In this document: piece after piece, positions 62,819-64,000 of the stretch
Layout: every line of letters begins with the position of its first letter
Position numbering within the stretch: position 1 is the stretch's first letter
Source of the DNA: Methanobacterium sp.
GTDB lineage: Archaea > Methanobacteriota > Methanobacteria > Methanobacteriales > Methanobacteriaceae
Assembly: GCF_038562635.1 (NCBI RefSeq)
Contig: NZ_JBCFBO010000001.1
Coordinates: 558,001-622,000 of the forward strand
Direction of reading: 5' to 3'
Length of the DNA stretch: 64,000 nucleotides
Position numbers and translations under genes: made by a program
The notes under the pieces: generated by a model
Database searches by the model: none
Seen by the model: only the letters and a program-made list of their open reading frames with translations
Told to the model about the DNA's origin: nothing

Positions 62819-62850
62819 ATAAAAAAATGCTTACCGCCTCCGGAAGCATT
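62819..62850 (-). terminator. Strong intrinsic terminator, probably of the SOD transcript
   Basis: Arms AATGCTT (62826-62832) and AAGCATT (62844-62850), extended by CCG/CGG (62834-62836, 62841-62843), with a 4-nt loop and one bulged base. On the minus strand a run of seven T follows at 62825-62819. It lies about 160 nt past the SOD stop. Confidence 0.75.
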
Positions 62851-63008
62851 GGAATATATGTCTTATAGAATTATACACCTTTTTAATTCTTTATAATCTT
62901 TTAATTTTTATATAAGACAAGTATAAAGACGGATTAATTTTTGTAAAATAATTCTAACTAAAAAAAGATGTTTTTAAATATTTAATAAAAAAGAAAAATT
63001 TAAAGAGT

Positions 63009-63623
63009 TTAACCTTTTAACCAGGCATCAACTCGAGTGTTGACCTCATCCCAGTTTACTATGTTCCAGAACGCTTCTACAAAGTCCGGCCTTACATTTT
63101 TGTAGTCCAAATAGTACGCATGTTCCCACACATCAAGCACCATAAGTGGAGGCCATCTAGGGGCAGTATTTACACTGTGTTTTTCAAGCTGCAATATAAA
63201 AAGCCTGTCAGTATTTTTACATAATGTAACAACAGCCCATCCAGAACCTTCTGTACTTATAGCCGCCTGTGAAAACTCTTTTTTGAACCTTTCAAAACTA
63301 CCAAAATCTTTTTTTATGTATTCAGCTATTGTACCAGTTGGTTCGCCGCCATTTTTATCAGCAGGTCCCATATTCTTCCAGAATAGCGTATGGAGCTGGT
63401 ACCCACCTACATTGAATGCAAGTTCCTTTGCTTTAGCTTTAACATCAAAATCTGCGCCTTTTTCTCTTGACTCATCATATAGCTTTAAAATAGCATTTGC
63501 AGCATCTACATAGGCTTGATGATGTTTTTGATGGTGTATTTTAAGCTGTTGTTCAGAAATATGTGGTTCTAAATCTTTATATCCATAATCTAATTCAGGT
63601 AATTCATAAAATCCTTTTGCCAT
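63009..63623 (-). CDS. sod: Fe/Mn superoxide dismutase
   Basis: A 204-residue enzyme dismutating superoxide. All four metal ligands are recognisable: HHQKHHQAYVDAAN gives the first His, YQLHTLFWKNM the second, and MVLDVWEHAYYLDYKN the Asp and His. The start MAKGFYELPELDYGYKDLEP is favoured because GGAGG lies eight bases before it; a longer frame up to 63677 would run through the palindrome-adjacent leader and lacks an SD. It follows the peroxiredoxin gene, so oxidative-stress genes cluster here. Confidence 0.95.
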   Translation of the reverse strand: MAKGFYELPELDYGYKDLEPHISEQQLKIHHQKHHQAYVDAANAILKLYDESREKGADFDVKAKAKELAFNVGGYQLHTLFWKNMGPADKNGGEPTGTIAEYIKKDFGSFERFKKEFSQAAISTEGSGWAVVTLCKNTDRLFILQLEKHSVNTAPRWPPLMVLDVWEHAYYLDYKNVRPDFVEAFWNIVNWDEVNTRVDAWLKG

Positions 63624-63666
63624 TATAAAATACCTCCAAAATTTTTGTAAAAAATTTTTGGGGTTC

Positions 63667-63695
63667 AAAAATCTCAATCGAAGATTGAGATTTTT
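63667..63695 (-). terminator. Perfect 13-bp hairpin between peroxiredoxin and SOD
   Basis: Arms AAAAATCTCAATC (63667-63679) and GATTGAGATTTTT (63683-63695) with loop GAA, flanked by GGTT/AACC that could extend the stem. It should end or attenuate the peroxiredoxin transcript ahead of SOD, and could act in both directions. Confidence 0.7.
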
Positions 63696-63710
63696 TCAAC
63701 CTCCTTTTAA

Positions 63711-64000
63711 CTATAACTCTTTCCATTCTGAAGTTTTATACTTTTTAAACCATGGTTTGTGGCACAACCACCAGTCAATACATGCATATTCTCCGGCTTC
63801 TACATTCTGTTTTCTTTCGATAATTTCTTCCTGACTTTGTGGTGGTGGAATTATCACATTGCTTCCAAATCTTCTGTTTAGTGGCCAGTCAGCAGGAATT
63901 GCTACTTTCTCATCGTCTGCAATTCTAAGTCCTTCTACTGCCCGCACTATCTCGCTGAGATTTCTTCCAAGCTCTTGAGGATAATAAATCATTGCCCTTA
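63711..64000 (-). CDS. Peroxiredoxin (archaeal Prx6/AhpC type), C-terminal part
   Basis: The C-terminal ~96 residues of a 2-Cys or 1-Cys peroxiredoxin; the catalytic N-terminal half lies beyond the right edge. The visible part reads RAMIYYPQELGRNLSEIVRA, then AIPADWPLNRRFGSNVIIPP, and ends with ECIDWW-like CIDWWLCHKPW. The two cysteines in ACIDWWLCHK match the resolving-cysteine region of archaeal peroxiredoxins such as ApTPx. With SOD downstream it would remove the peroxide that SOD makes. Confidence 0.9.
   Translation of the reverse strand, partial: RAMIYYPQELGRNLSEIVRAVEGLRIADDEKVAIPADWPLNRRFGSNVIIPPPQSQEEIIERKQNVEAGEYACIDWWLCHKPWFKKYKTSEWKEL

Overview
The window is a stretch of an AT-rich archaeal chromosome, most probably Methanobacterium or a close relative (Methanobacteriales). 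The evidence is the gene content: sn-glycerol-1-phosphate dehydrogenase (archaeal lipids), CofC (coenzyme F420), cyclic 2,3-diphosphoglycerate synthetase, the AroA'/AroB' route into the shikimate pathway, an archaeal PriS/PriL primase, an AglB oligosaccharyltransferase, a secreted protein with pseudomurein-binding repeats, and methanogen families such as DUF530, UPF0058, UPF0179 and DUF4013. I found no rRNA, tRNA, CRISPR array or insertion sequence.

Layout. 1-1250: a PIN-like gene running off the left edge and an HTH-ImmA/IrrE metallopeptidase, resembling a toxin-antitoxin pair. 1251-3869: hairpins, an orphan gene fragment, a GlcNAc-1-P transferase and an HTH gene whose 3' end is repeated in decayed form downstream. 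3946-15890: housekeeping (DUF530, metG, priL-priS, cca, thpR, an HPr-kinase-like ATPase, aroB', aroA', a methyltransferase). 15891-35600: an accessory island. It holds a four-gene PLD-helicase/methyltransferase/DUF365-like/DUF1802-like operon, a Gabija pair (gajA, gajB), a HEPN-domain protein, several unrecognised genes, at least three decayed genes, a ribbon-helix-helix protein and a tyrosine recombinase at the right end. 35598-64000: housekeeping again (PRC-barrel, flavoprotein, aglB, DUF4013, aspS, hisD, UPF0058, cpgS, rpiA, UPF0179, USPs, methyltransferase, egsA, PMBR protein, proS, cofC-thiD, MFS exporter, ACT protein, paaK-like ligase, superoxide dismutase, peroxiredoxin).

Functional links. 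AglB and the GlcNAc-1-P transferase act at the two ends of dolichyl-type N-glycosylation, and a nearby secreted protein rich in sequons is a likely substrate. AroA' and AroB' catalyse consecutive steps. The ligase/ACT pair is a conserved methanogen arrangement for aryl acids. SOD and peroxiredoxin form an oxidative-defence unit. PriL and PriS form the primase.

Most unusual: the PLD-helicase/MTase operon, which matches no complete named defence system I know; recurrent decayed copies of gene ends next to their parent gene (HTH gene, hisD, and the leader of a methyltransferase); a 41-nt palindromic insertion that breaks the reading frame of a DUF4013 gene; a nested stem structure at 62748-62810 beside a strong terminator; a possible multi-hairpin RNA upstream of a 30-residue basic protein; and a small ORF overlapping the priL start codon by ATGA. 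All names rest on recognition by eye; no database search was run.
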